Shown: positions 42,901-51,687 of the stretch, one piece after another
Numbering within the stretch: the first letter of the stretch is position 1
How the letters are laid out: each line of letters starts with the position of its first letter
Origin: Ancylobacter sp. SL191
GTDB taxonomy: Bacteria > Pseudomonadota > Alphaproteobacteria > Rhizobiales > Xanthobacteraceae
Length of the DNA stretch: 64,000 bases
NCBI RefSeq assembly: GCF_026625645.1
Contig: NZ_CP113056.1
Coordinates: 3,571,001-3,635,000 of the forward strand
Direction of reading: 5' to 3'
The notes under the pieces: generated by a model
The model's database searches: none
Seen by the model: the letters and a program-made list of their open reading frames with translations, nothing else
Told to the model about the DNA's origin: nothing
Position numbers and translations under genes: made by a program

Positions 42901-43025
42901 GGCCCCGTCGGGCCTTGTTCTGATGACGGCCACTTCGCGACCCGCATCGCGCACCACCGAACCGGCGCCGGGCAAGACGACGCGCGCGGCGCATGTCCTT
43001 CCGGCTCATGGTCTAGCCGTACCAT
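36942..43025 (-). CDS. Large autotransporter with Gly-rich head and PATR repeats
   Basis: A type Va autotransporter of about 2027 residues. The N-terminus carries a long polar extension, then a signal-peptide core (WRRRLLASAALAALALAGLAPRAFA). Next comes a Gly-rich region (residues about 115-390, GGDGGDGG-type). About ten passenger-associated repeats of the form G-LTL-G-GTLVLSGANSFSGGT follow and predict a beta-helix. The last roughly 280 residues are the translocator barrel (GFDAAFNANWRVGAFGGYS..., terminal LLIRF). The start is uncertain: ATG 43025 lacks a clear ribosome site and ATG 42947 has a weak one. The likely role is adhesion or biofilm. It converges on the TIGR03032 gene and diverges from amiC. 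Confidence 0.9.
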   Translation of the reverse strand: MVRLDHEPEGHAPRASSCPAPVRWCAMRVAKWPSSEQGPTGPRLSFDAPPTPPRHLPPNHLSRLRSDRAVPHWRRRLLASAALAALALAGLAPRAFALDPTPNGVSNPVGPGGNGSSNPRGGGGGGGGAGVTGGSGAPGDSLAGTSGGGGAGGIAPVGANPAGNGDAGGDGEDGGSGGGGGGAAHGYFNSVSPTGVLVGGIGGDGGDGSSYDGFYATVAGGAGNGGAGGFGASLTPGSSPIVISQQVRGGNGGKGGDGVVVIIPHPGELPTIIASGGADGGAGGHGVFLSGDNGTLIIQQSVTGGDGGDGGDGSYGGAGGVGGAGLVISGDGWDVSIASGATVTGGDGGQAGMGRFTPGEDGAGNVGILITGSNNQLSLAGGAAGGNTGGGLSQAGAFLISGDSNTVILEAGYSASGIVATGNTNILALGGTSDGTFDMTSVGPVGSTIAGFYTMEKLGTSTWTLTGTPAVDVSWSLEGGVLSIAAASNLGLGSGTLTFAGGTLQVTQSLTIGQAVILNAAGGSVDALPGQTLTLSGVLSGAGSLTLTDSGTLALSGANSFSGGVNLTQGTVSVGSNQALGTGTLAMSGGTTLAFAVNGLMIGNTVTVGGAAAIYLNAISGTLAGAISGAGAVTLAGDGSLFLTAANNFSGGTVIAQGTLYLGNGSVAGSILGDVSNNGVLVFNSPVDQSFAGVISGTGAVRVQGGASVNLTASNSFSGGITIANGSTLVIAADAALGGGAGVLTLESGTLATTASFATGRAVALDGTASGTLASTVLDVVAGSMLTLTAGIAEDSASALTKSGGGTLVLAGTNGFSAGVILEDGIVEVAADSALGAVTGGVTLAGGTLAMTASFESERLFAVSPPGGTLDVAAGQTVTLDGALSGSGSLVKAGAGTLALTADSSFSGPTTVLTGTLGLYGASLAGSAVTVAGGATLTGFGSVNSIAVLAGGALSGGWSGVDNPQGIPLLAATATLDAGAAAILTLGAGANSGIATVSADLTLGGTLDVAGAPPHGAGIYRAFSYGGNLAGSVTLGTTPVGYTTTLDLSNDGQVNLVIRDASPFQFWTASGGALGGSGSWTATSDTWVEAAFGIENPWGGEFGIFTGTAGTVTLEGRASFEQLEFVSDGYVIAPASASSGLSVHDGSRIWVEGHDVTATIDATITGTGGLEKIGAGRLVLTADNDFVGGLRISGGTVQVARDASLGVAGGLINLARGGLLAAGSFDTGRTVTLDGFGVLGAIGGQTLGINGSIIGTGTLIKSGDGAVRLAGSNSFSGGTRIMAGRLVAASGAALADGDTVEIDAAGTLALEASETIGSLAGEGRVELAAHTLTTGGDNQSTRFAGVISGSGRLVKTGTGALVLDGDNSFTGGTTIASGQITLGHGGTTGSLVGDVRNDGVLAVNRSDTLILDGTLSGTGALVQQGWGTLILTGSNSYTGGTTITAGTLQIGNGGTQGWILGPIVNEGALVYDLSSFYVFPAALTGSGTVTLTGGGSVLYAGSAFAGPVFVEQASLELASGVTSASSFTVGAGGVLSGTGTIAALTVNAGGVVAPGYSPGTLVVAGNAVFNAGSLYQVDVAPGQVSDVITVGGHATIADGAQLAVVGTPGSYANSWSFNVLSAAGGIIGTFSGASSNFAFLDPVLSYSATEVEVTLVRNDIPFWQEARTANERATAIGVETLGAGNPVYDAVAAQLAGQAYAAFDALSGEIYASAETVMMQQSAYVRDAVNMRLRQSFGAGDSAGPATASLGTLPVVIWVTGVGGWGDSFGDGNAATIANSIGGVLAGFDAAFNANWRVGAFGGYSDSWFDVEDRASSGSMDSYTAGLYAGGQYGPLALRMGGAYTWHDVSVARSVVFPGYEAGTSASYTTGETQIFGQIGYAFTVEDHRIEPFIGLAYVHLDDASAVETGASAALDVDSGGMDTVYGTLGVTLSKTFEVQGRSYTPSVTVGWQHAFGDITPQATMQFASGSEAFTISGVPIAEDALVLGASLAISLGPTASLALIYDGQIAASATQSALSGQLLIRF
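41828..42680 (-). repeat. Glycine-rich low-complexity coding region of the autotransporter
   Basis: Bases here are dominated by GCC/GCCGCC-type triplets (plus strand), encoding runs such as GGDGGDGGDG and an uninterrupted stretch of eight glycines. Hydrophobic triplets (LIIQ, GVFL) are spaced at intervals, as in a repeated turn-strand fold. The composition is compatible with slippage and makes the region hard to assemble from short reads. Confidence 0.75.
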
Positions 43026-43225
43026 GGGACCGCAAATTATGACAATACGTTACGTCATGTGTCCAAACGCTGCCACATGACGAAGGCATGCCGGCGCCGC
43101 TCCGACCGGTGCAGGATGCTCGCGCCGCGCCCGCCCTCTTGCCATTGCGCGGCCTGCGGCTCACAAACCCTGCGCCGTGCCTCGCGTCCCCGGTGGTGGC
43201 GGGCGGGGCGGTTGACGGGACAGAC
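43026..43225. promoter_or_regulatory. Divergent promoter region with 9-bp palindrome
   Basis: 200 bases between autotransporter and amiC. CGTCATGTG (43053-43061) is mirrored exactly by CACATGACG (43074-43082) with a 12-base spacer, in a locally AT-richer stretch next to the autotransporter start. This has the geometry of a dimeric repressor site or an RNA hairpin. TTGACG at 43212-43217, close to the amiC start, is probably coincidental. Confidence 0.5.
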
Positions 43226-44395
43226 ATGAGCAGTGCGGTAGAGACTTTCAGCGGTGCCGAGGGCGCTTCGGCGTCCGGACAGGCCGTGTGGCGGGTGGGC
43301 GTGCTGTTCTCCCGCAAGGGACACATGCGCGAGCCGGAAACCGAGCATTTTCGCGGCACGGCGCTGGCCATCGAGGAGATCAACCTCGCCGGCGGCGTGC
43401 TCGGGCGGCCGATCGAACCGGTGTGCTATGACCCGGAATCGAGCCCGGACCTCTACCGGCGCTACGCCGAGCGGCTGCTGACCGAGGACAGCATCAGCGT
43501 CATCTTCGGCTGCTGCACCTCCTCCTGCCGCAAGGCGATCCTCGCCACGGTGGAGCGGCGCAACGCGCTGCTGTGGTATCCCTCGCTCTATGAGGGCTTC
43601 GAGTACTCGCCCAATGTGATCTACACCGGCGCGGCGCCGAACCAGAACAGCCTGCAACTCGCCCGACACCTGCTCACCACCTATGGGCCGCGCGTCTATC
43701 TCGTCGGCTCGGATTACATCTACCCGCGCGAATCGAACCGCATCATGCGCGACCTCGTCTCGCGCGGCGGCGGCGAGGTGGTGGCCGAAACCTATGTGCC
43801 CGAGCAGCCGCACGGCGACGACATACGCCGCGTGGTCGAGGACATCCGCCGGCGCGCGCCCTCGGCGGTGTTCTCCACCGTGGTCGGCCAGGGCGGGCAG
43901 ATGCTCTACCGGATTTTCCGCGAGGCGGGCTTCGACCCGCGCACCCTGCCCATCGCCAGCCTGACCATGGCGGAAGGCGAGATCCGCGCCATCGGGCCGG
44001 AGCTGTGCGTCGGGCATATCACCTCGGCGCCCTATTTCTCGACGGTCGACACCCCCGCCAATCGCCGCTTCGTCGCCGCCTACCGCGCCCGCTTCGGTGC
44101 CGATGCGCCGGTGACGATGTATGCCGAGGCCGCCTATTTCCAGATCAAGCTGTTCGCCGATGCGCTGGCGCGGGCGAAGTCGCTCGACACGCAGCGCCTC
44201 GTCGATGCCGTGCTCGGGACGGAGATCGACGCGCCGCAGGGCCGTATCCGCGTCGACCCGGACAACAACCACACCTGCCTGCTGCCCCGGATCGGCATGG
44301 TCAACGAGCATGGCGATTTCGACGTGGTGTGGGAAGGCAAGGATCCGGTGAAGCCCGACCCCTATCTCGTCGACCACATCTATGAACATGCGTGA
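43226..44395 (+). CDS. amiC: Amide-sensing negative regulator, AmiC family
   Basis: A 389-residue periplasmic-binding-protein fold without a signal peptide, as in Pseudomonas AmiC, which binds amides in the cytoplasm and sequesters AmiR. Seen: WRVGVLFSRKGHMREPE, LAIEEINLAGGVLGRPI, IFGCCTSSCRKAIL, LLWYPSLYEGFEYSPNVIYTGAAPNQN and VYLVGSDYIYPRESNRI, the usual AmiC/urea-binding signature. The start at ATG 43226 excludes 46 upstream codons that have no family similarity. amiR follows after 33 bases, so this is the sensor half of a two-gene switch for the nitrilase operon. Branched-chain amino-acid binding proteins share the fold but are exported. Confidence 0.88.
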   Translation: MSSAVETFSGAEGASASGQAVWRVGVLFSRKGHMREPETEHFRGTALAIEEINLAGGVLGRPIEPVCYDPESSPDLYRRYAERLLTEDSISVIFGCCTSSCRKAILATVERRNALLWYPSLYEGFEYSPNVIYTGAAPNQNSLQLARHLLTTYGPRVYLVGSDYIYPRESNRIMRDLVSRGGGEVVAETYVPEQPHGDDIRRVVEDIRRRAPSAVFSTVVGQGGQMLYRIFREAGFDPRTLPIASLTMAEGEIRAIGPELCVGHITSAPYFSTVDTPANRRFVAAYRARFGADAPVTMYAEAAYFQIKLFADALARAKSLDTQRLVDAVLGTEIDAPQGRIRVDPDNNHTCLLPRIGMVNEHGDFDVVWEGKDPVKPDPYLVDHIYEHA

Positions 44396-44428
44396 GCGGG
44401 TGATGCCGGCGGCGCCGGAGGGCGGGCG

Positions 44429-45043
44429 ATGACCGCCTCGCAGCTCATCCAGAACCTGCGCAACACGCGCGTCGCCGTGGTGCATCCGCGCGACCAGGAT
44501 GGCGATGATCTGGTGCGCCAGCTCCAGCGCATCGGCTGTCAGGTGCAGGTGGTCTGGCCACCGCCGCCGCAGCTTCCCCTGCCCCTCGACGCGGTGTTCT
44601 TCCTGCTCGACCGCGATACCAAGAGCTCGATGCCCTGGCGGATGGCGGACCACCAGCTCGCCCATATCGCCATCGTCGACTACGAGAACCCGACCGTGCT
44701 CAAGGCACTGCTCGATTCCAGCGCCCATGGCGTGATCGTGCGGCCGATCCGCGCCTCCGGCGTGCTGGCGAGCCTCGTTCTGGCGCTGTCGCAGCGTGGC
44801 TATGAGAGCCGGCTGATCGCCAAGATCGCCAAGCTGGAAGACACGCTGCGCACCCGCCGCGATGTGGAGAAGGCGACGCGGCTGCTGATGGGGCTGCGCA
44901 ACCTGTCGGAAGACGAGGCCTACCAGTTCATCCGCAAGCAGGCGACGGCCAAGCGCCTGCCGATCGGCGCCATGGCGGCCTCGATCATCAACGCCCATGC
45001 CATGCTGATCGAGCTCGATCGCGACGGCGAGGCGGAGAAGTAG
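44429..45043 (+). CDS. amiR: ANTAR-domain antiterminator, AmiR family
   Basis: A 204-residue protein with an N-terminal receiver-like domain lacking the phospho-acceptor pattern (residues about 10-125) and a linker coiled coil (AKIAKLEDTLRTRRDVEKA). The C-terminal ANTAR domain is AKATRLLMGLRNLSEDEAYQFIRKQA-like, about residues 140-195. ANTAR proteins bind twin hexaloop hairpins in leader RNA and block termination. The leader right after this gene (45044-45275) has such hairpins and a terminator. In the Pseudomonas system AmiC holds AmiR inactive until an amide binds. Confidence 0.92.
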   Translation: MTASQLIQNLRNTRVAVVHPRDQDGDDLVRQLQRIGCQVQVVWPPPPQLPLPLDAVFFLLDRDTKSSMPWRMADHQLAHIAIVDYENPTVLKALLDSSAHGVIVRPIRASGVLASLVLALSQRGYESRLIAKIAKLEDTLRTRRDVEKATRLLMGLRNLSEDEAYQFIRKQATAKRLPIGAMAASIINAHAMLIELDRDGEAEK

Positions 45044-45275
45044 GCAATTCGCCCAGCTTTTGGGCACACGCCAAGACTGCACGCATCCTCGGCATTTCCG
45101 CTTGACTTGGGCGCGCCGCTGCGTTTGCATGAGGGCAACGCTACATCAGCGCCGCGGCAGCGTTGCCGCCTGACATCCAAGGCTATGCAGCCCTCGATGG
45201 TGCCGAAAGGCACTGCCGGGGGCTTTTTGTTTTTCACGCCGCGGGCGACCGCGACGACCGCAGAGGTGTGCCCAA
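45044..45275 (+). promoter_or_regulatory. Leader RNA of the nitrilase operon: apparent ANTAR target
   Basis: 232 non-coding bases between amiR and the nitrilase. Hairpin P1: GCGTTTGC (45121-45128) with GCAACGC (45135-45141), one bulged T, hexaloop ATGAGG. Hairpin P2: GCGGC (45154-45158) with GCCGC (45165-45169), hexaloop AGCGTT, which has A at loop position 1 and G at 4 as ANTAR targets require; P1 has the A but not the G. A perfect 9-bp pairing (45134-45142 with 45159-45167) excludes both. The terminator follows at 45190. A TTGACT at 45102 could be a -35 element. Confidence 0.68.
45190..45234 (+). terminator. Leader intrinsic terminator (attenuator)
   Basis: A 15-bp stem with one mismatch (45190-45204 with 45209-45223), capped by a GAAA tetraloop, is followed by TTTTTGTTTTT. 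It lies 42 bases before the nitrilase start codon, where it can only work as an attenuator. This is the element AmiR would have to override. Confidence 0.9.
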
Positions 45276-46145
45276 ATGCCGACTTCGAGCCTTGTCCGCG
45301 TGGCCTGCGTCCAGATGGAGCCGCGCATCGGCGATACCAACGCCAATGTCGCGCATTCGCTGACGCTGATCGGCCAGGCGGCTGATGCCGGCGCGACGCT
45401 GATCGTGCTGCCGGAGCTGGCCAATACTGGCTACGTGTTCGAGACCCGCGAGGAGGCCTTCGCCCTCGCCGAGACCATTCCCGACGGCCCGACCTGCCGG
45501 GCCTGGGCCGCCCTCGCGGCCGAGCGCGGGCTGCACATCGTCGCCGGCATCACCGAACGCGCGGGCACCTCGCTCTACAACAGCGCGGTGGTGATCGGGC
45601 CGCAGGGCCATATCGGCACCTACCGGAAGATGCATCTGTGGGGCAACGAGAACCTGTTCTTCGAGCCCGGCGACAATGGCTTCCCGGTGTTCCACACCGC
45701 CATCGGCCGGATCGGCGTCGCCATCTGCTATGACGGCTGGTTCCCCGAGACTTACCGGCTGCAGGCATTGCAGGGCGCGGACATCGTCTGCGTGCCGACC
45801 AACTGGGTGCCGATCCCTGGCCAGGCCGAGGGGCGCGAAGCGATGGCCAACATCCTCGCCATGGCGGCCGCCCATTCCAATTCGCTCTACATCGCCTGCG
45901 CCGACCGCATCGGCACCGAGCGCGGCCAGCCCTTCGAGGGGCAGAGCCTCATCATCTCCTATACGGGCTGGCCGGTGGCGGGCCCCGCGAGCCGCACCGG
46001 CGAGGAGATCGTCGTCGCCGAACTCGACCTCGGCGCCGCCCGCAGCGCGCGCAACTGGAACGCGTTCAACCAGGTGCTCCGCGACCGGCGCACCGACGTC
46101 TACGCCGAGATGCTCGGCTCCGACATCCGTCGGGGCTGGTACTGA
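45276..46145 (+). CDS. Nitrilase-superfamily amidohydrolase under AmiR control
   Basis: A 289-residue enzyme with the complete triad: Glu47 (IVLPELANTGY), Lys118 (YRKMHLWGNENLFFEPG) and Cys151 (VAICYDGWFPETYR). The WGNENLFFEPGD segment and length fit amidase or nitrilase-like branches rather than beta-ureidopropionase. AGAGG lies nine bases before the ATG, and the start codon region is complementary to the leader's 5' end (45059-45069). The position directly after amiC-amiR mirrors amiE in Pseudomonas, so an amide or nitrile converted to acid and ammonia is likely. Downstream are a Liv-type importer and a DUF1028 protein. Confidence 0.88.
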   Translation: MPTSSLVRVACVQMEPRIGDTNANVAHSLTLIGQAADAGATLIVLPELANTGYVFETREEAFALAETIPDGPTCRAWAALAAERGLHIVAGITERAGTSLYNSAVVIGPQGHIGTYRKMHLWGNENLFFEPGDNGFPVFHTAIGRIGVAICYDGWFPETYRLQALQGADIVCVPTNWVPIPGQAEGREAMANILAMAAAHSNSLYIACADRIGTERGQPFEGQSLIISYTGWPVAGPASRTGEEIVVAELDLGAARSARNWNAFNQVLRDRRTDVYAEMLGSDIRRGWY

Positions 46146-46178
46146 CCTCCACAAAAACCTCAAAACCTTCCGGAGACC

Positions 46179-47336
46179 ATGATGTCACGCAATCACCTGC
46201 TACTGGCCGGCCTGCTGGCCGGCGCGCTCGCGGCGGGCCCCGTCCGCGCGGCGGACACCATCACCATCGGCATTCCCGTCGGCCTGTCCGGCGCCAATTC
46301 GGTGGTCGCGCCCTCCGTGGTCCAGTCGGCGGAACTGGCCGTCGAGGAGATCAATGCCAAGGGCGGCATTCTTGGCAAAAAGGTCGTGCTGGAAGTGGCC
46401 GATGACGCCTCGGGCGCGGCCGGCGCGCAGAAGGCCTTCGACTCGCTGATCTTCCAGAAGAAGGTGGACGTGCTGATCTCCATGGAGACCTCGGCGGCGC
46501 GCAATGCCGGCCTGCCGATCGTCAATCGCGGCAAGACCCCCTACATCTACACCTCGTTCTATGAGGGCCGCTCCTGCAGCCCGTACATGTATGTGAACGC
46601 CTGGGTGCCCGACCAGCAGGTCGCCCCCATTGTCGACTTCTTCAACAAGGAAGGCGCCAAGACCTACTTCCTCATCGGCTCCGACTACGCCTTCGGCCGC
46701 GGCATGCTCGCCTTCACCAAGAGCTATATCGAGAAGACCGGCGGCAAGATCGTGGGCGACGAATACGCCCCGATGGACGCGACCGACTGGACCGCCATCC
46801 TTTCGAAGGTGAAGGCTGCCAACCCGGACGCCATCATCACCTCGACCGCCGGCGGCGCGCCGAACGTGACCCTGACCAAGCAGCTGCGCGCGGCCGGCAT
46901 CAAGTCGCTCTACGGCAACCTCGCCGTCGACGAGGGCACGGCCAAGGCCATGGGCCCGGATGCCGAGGGCATCTACATCGCCGGGTCCTACTTCACCAAT
47001 ATCGACACGCCCGCCAACAAGGCCTTCCTCGCCGCCATGGAGAAGAAGTTCGGCACCGGACTCAAGACCCCGAACGACCTGTCCGTGCCGCAGTATGAGG
47101 CGGTCTATGCCTATAAGGCGGCGGTGGAGAAGGCCGGCACGACCGAGGCCGCCAAGGTGATCCCGGCGCTGGCCGAGGTGAGCGTCGACGGCCCGCGCGG
47201 CACCATCACCATGAACAAGCAGCGCCACGCGCCGCTGACCATGTATCTCGGCCAGGTGCAGGGCGACGGTTCGGTGAAGATCCTCTCGACCTTCAAGAAT
47301 GTCGATCCCGGCGAGCAGTGCCCGAAGCTGAACTGA
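46179..47336 (+). CDS. Liv-type ABC substrate-binding protein
   Basis: A 385-residue periplasmic protein with a signal peptide (residues 1-24, cleavage after VRA). The mature part begins ADTITIGIPVGLSGANSVVAPS and continues LAVEEINAKGGILGKKV, the type-I fold used for branched-chain amino acids, amides and urea. It resembles the short-chain-amide and urea branch as much as LivK. Two ATGs in a row start the gene after CGGAG. It probably captures the compound hydrolysed by the nitrilase. A strong hairpin after its stop may keep this gene's mRNA level above that of the permeases. Confidence 0.88.
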   Translation: MMSRNHLLLAGLLAGALAAGPVRAADTITIGIPVGLSGANSVVAPSVVQSAELAVEEINAKGGILGKKVVLEVADDASGAAGAQKAFDSLIFQKKVDVLISMETSAARNAGLPIVNRGKTPYIYTSFYEGRSCSPYMYVNAWVPDQQVAPIVDFFNKEGAKTYFLIGSDYAFGRGMLAFTKSYIEKTGGKIVGDEYAPMDATDWTAILSKVKAANPDAIITSTAGGAPNVTLTKQLRAAGIKSLYGNLAVDEGTAKAMGPDAEGIYIAGSYFTNIDTPANKAFLAAMEKKFGTGLKTPNDLSVPQYEAVYAYKAAVEKAGTTEAAKVIPALAEVSVDGPRGTITMNKQRHAPLTMYLGQVQGDGSVKILSTFKNVDPGEQCPKLN

Positions 47337-47348
47337 ACGCCTTCATCG

Positions 47349-47379
47349 TCTCCGCTCTCCCGATCCGGGCGAGCGGAGA
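47349..47379 (+). terminator. Hairpin after the binding-protein gene (probable attenuator)
   Basis: TCTCCGCTC (47349-47357) pairs perfectly with GAGCGGAGA (47371-47379), and the loop contains a second CCCG-ATC-CGGG hairpin. No U-run follows. Such structures between a binding-protein gene and its permeases usually stabilise or partly stop the transcript. The 160 bases to livH hold no gene. Confidence 0.5.
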
Positions 47380-47540
47380 ACACGGAAGCCAGGAGAGGGG
47401 GCTGCCACGATGGCCCCCTCACTCCACCCTCTCCCCGGCGGGCGGAGGAAGCTGATGCCGGCGGGACCAGGGCGACCAATTGATGGCGCGATCCTTGCCG
47501 CTTTCTCACAGACCGTGCCTCTCAACCTGAAAGACCTCGC

Positions 47541-48369
47541 ATGATCGCCCAGACACTGGACATCGTGACGACCGCCGCCATCCTCTATGTGGTGGCGACC
47601 GGGCTCCTGCTGGTGTTCGGCGTCATGAAGATCATCAATTTCGCCCATGGCGGGCTGATGACCCTCGGCGGCTATGCCGCGCTGCTGACCACCCAGGCCG
47701 GGCTGAATCCCTGGCTCGCCATTCCCGCCGCCGCGCTGTTCGGCGGCGTCGCCGGCATGGCGATCGAGCGCTTCGTGGTGCGCCCGCTCTATTCCCGCCC
47801 GCTCGACGCCATCCTCGCCACCTGGGGCCTGTCGATCATCATCGGGCAGATCATCACCATCGCCTTCGGGCGCGGCGTGCAGTTCGCCCAATCCCCGCTC
47901 AACGGCACGCTGGACGTGCTGGGCGAGAGCTATTCCGCCTACCGCCTCGCTCTGGTCGGCATCGCCGCCGTGCTGGGCCTCGCGCTCACCGCCCTGCTTC
48001 AGAACACAAGGCTCGGGCTGGAGACGCGGGCGGTCATCATGAACGAGGATCTCGCGCGCGGGCTCGGCATCAATAGCGGGCTGGTCCGCTTTCTCACCTT
48101 CACCCTCGGCTCGGCGCTGGCGGGCATTGCCGGCGCGCTCATCACCCCGCTGTCCAGCGTCGATCCCGGCATGGGCGTGCCCTGGCTGGTGAACGCCTTC
48201 ATGCTGGTGCTGGTCTCCGGCGCCTCGCTGGTCAGCCTGCTCGCCGCCTGCCTCGTGCTCGGCGGGGCGCAGGTGCTGGTCGCCACCCATCTCAGCCCGG
48301 TTCTCGGAGGTCTGACCATCGCCGTGCTCGCCGCCGTGATCCTGCGCATCCGTCCGAAGGGGTTCGCCC

Positions 48370-48377
<8 letters not shown>
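47541..48377 (+). CDS. livH: Liv-type ABC permease, LivH
   Basis: A 278-residue permease with eight or so spans. The LivH signature LLLVFGVMKIINFAHGGLMTLGGYAA is at residues about 22-48, followed by AIERFVVRPL and the coupling segment RAVIMNEDLARGLGINS. It starts with ATG 47541 and overlaps the fused permease-ATPase by eight bases. Confidence 0.9.
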
Positions 48378-50213
<1,836 letters not shown>

Positions 50214-50217
<4 letters not shown>

Positions 50218-50933
50218 GCTCCCAGATGACGAAGCTAGAGGCGCTGAGCGTGCGCGACCTCTCCAGCGGCTATGCCGGCGCGGCGGTGCTGCGCGGGGTC
50301 ACGCTCACCATCGCGCCCGGCGAAATCCTCGCCGTGCTCGGCAAGAACGGCATGGGAAAATCGACACTGCTCAAGGCCGTGATGGGCTTCCTGCCGAAGA
50401 TGACCGGCGCCGTGATGATCGGCGGCAGCGAGGCGACGCGCCTCTCGCCCCATCGCGTGGCGCGGCTGGGCGTTGGCTATGTCGCGCAGGAAAAGGCGCT
50501 GTTCCAGGACATGACGGTGGCGGAGAATCTGCGCCTCGCCGTGCGCGGCCCGGCCTTCGAGGCCTCGCTGGCGGAGGTGGAAGCTTCCTTCCCCTTCCTG
50601 CTGCAACGCTTGAACCAGCGCGCCGGCACGCTGTCCGGCGGCGAGCAGAAGATGCTGCTGATGGCCCGCTCGCTCGCCACCGGCGCCAAGCTCCTGCTGC
50701 TCGACGAAATCACCGAAGGGCTGCAACCCTCCGTCATCGACAGGCTGGCCGGGGTGATCCGCGCCGCGCGTGAGCGGCATGGCACGACCATCCTGCTGGT
50801 GGAGCAGCACCTCGCCTTCGCCCTCGCCGTCGCTGACCGCTGGGCCGTGCTGGACCGGGGCGAGATCGCCGAGGCGGGCGCCTCCACCGAGCCGGACGCG
50901 CGCGCCCGCGTGCTCAAGCATCTCAGCGTATGA
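50214..50933 (+). CDS. livF: Liv-type ABC ATPase, LivF
   Basis: A 239-residue ATPase. Walker A is GKNGMGKST (about residue 42), a Met variant typical of LivF. The signature is LSGGEQKML, Walker B is LLLLDEITEGLQP (the LivF 'E-I-T-E-G-L' form, instead of D-E-P-S), and the switch is LVEQHLAF. The start overlaps the fused LivMG stop (ATGA). Confidence 0.92.
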
Positions 50934-50940
50934 GGCGGCC

Positions 50941-51672
50941 ATGACCTTTTCCATCGTCGCGCGCTGCCCGCTCACCGGCCGTCTCGGCGTCGCGGTGGCC
51001 ACCGCCGTGCCGGCGGTCGGGGCGATCTGCCCATTCACGCGGGCGAAGGTGGGCGCCGTCTCCACCCAATCCTGGGTGAACCCCTATCTCGCATTTGGCG
51101 TGCTCGACGCCATCGCCGCCGGCCAGAACGCCCGCGCGGCGCTCGAAGTGGTGCTGGCGAGCGACGACGCGCGCGAACTACGGCAGGTCGGCGTGGTCGA
51201 TGCCAGCGGCGCCGCGGCGGCCTTCACCGGCACCTCCTGCGTGCCGTGGTGCGGGCAGGAGATCGGGCCGGGCTTTGCCGCGCAGGGCAACATGCTCACC
51301 GGGCCGGAGGTGATCGACGCCATGGCGGCCGCCTATCGCGCCAGCGAGGGCGCTGCCCTCGACGAGCGGCTGATGCGCGCCATGGAAGCGGGGGACGCGG
51401 CGGGCGGCGACCGGCGCGGGCGGCAGTCGATCAGCCTGCGCATTCAGGGCGAGGAGGATTATCCCGCGCTCGACCTCAGGGTCGACGACCATCCCCGCCC
51501 GGTGACGGAGCTGCGCCGCGTGCTGGAAATCGCGCGGCTGCAGCTTATGCCCTTCATCGAGGGGATGCCGAAGCGTGGCGAGCCGCCGGGGCCGGCGCCG
51601 GAGGCCGTCACCTCGCTGCTCGCCCTCGCCCCGCCCGACCGGCCGGGCGGCGGCGGCAGCGCGCCGGATTGA
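50941..51672 (+). CDS. DUF1028 family protein (Ntn-hydrolase-like)
   Basis: A 243-residue DUF1028 protein: MTFSIVARCPLTGRLGVAVATAVPAVG at the N-terminus, then GAVSTQSWVNPYLAFGVLD and QEIGPGFAAQGNMLTGPEV. A second-position Thr and beta-strand opening suggest an N-terminal-nucleophile hydrolase fold. The reaction is not known to me; relatives occur with amidohydrolases and peptide or amide ABC importers. It follows livF by seven bases, so it is part of the AmiR-controlled operon and may process a substrate related to the nitrilase's. Confidence 0.83.
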   Translation: MTFSIVARCPLTGRLGVAVATAVPAVGAICPFTRAKVGAVSTQSWVNPYLAFGVLDAIAAGQNARAALEVVLASDDARELRQVGVVDASGAAAAFTGTSCVPWCGQEIGPGFAAQGNMLTGPEVIDAMAAAYRASEGAALDERLMRAMEAGDAAGGDRRGRQSISLRIQGEEDYPALDLRVDDHPRPVTELRRVLEIARLQLMPFIEGMPKRGEPPGPAPEAVTSLLALAPPDRPGGGGSAPD

Positions 51673-51687
51673 GCCGGCACGGCACCG

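Noticed and set aside
43055..45130. 691-codon minus-strand frame opposite amiC-amiR
   Set aside because: The plus strand carries AmiC and AmiR with all signature segments; the opposite frame is a GC-skew artefact.
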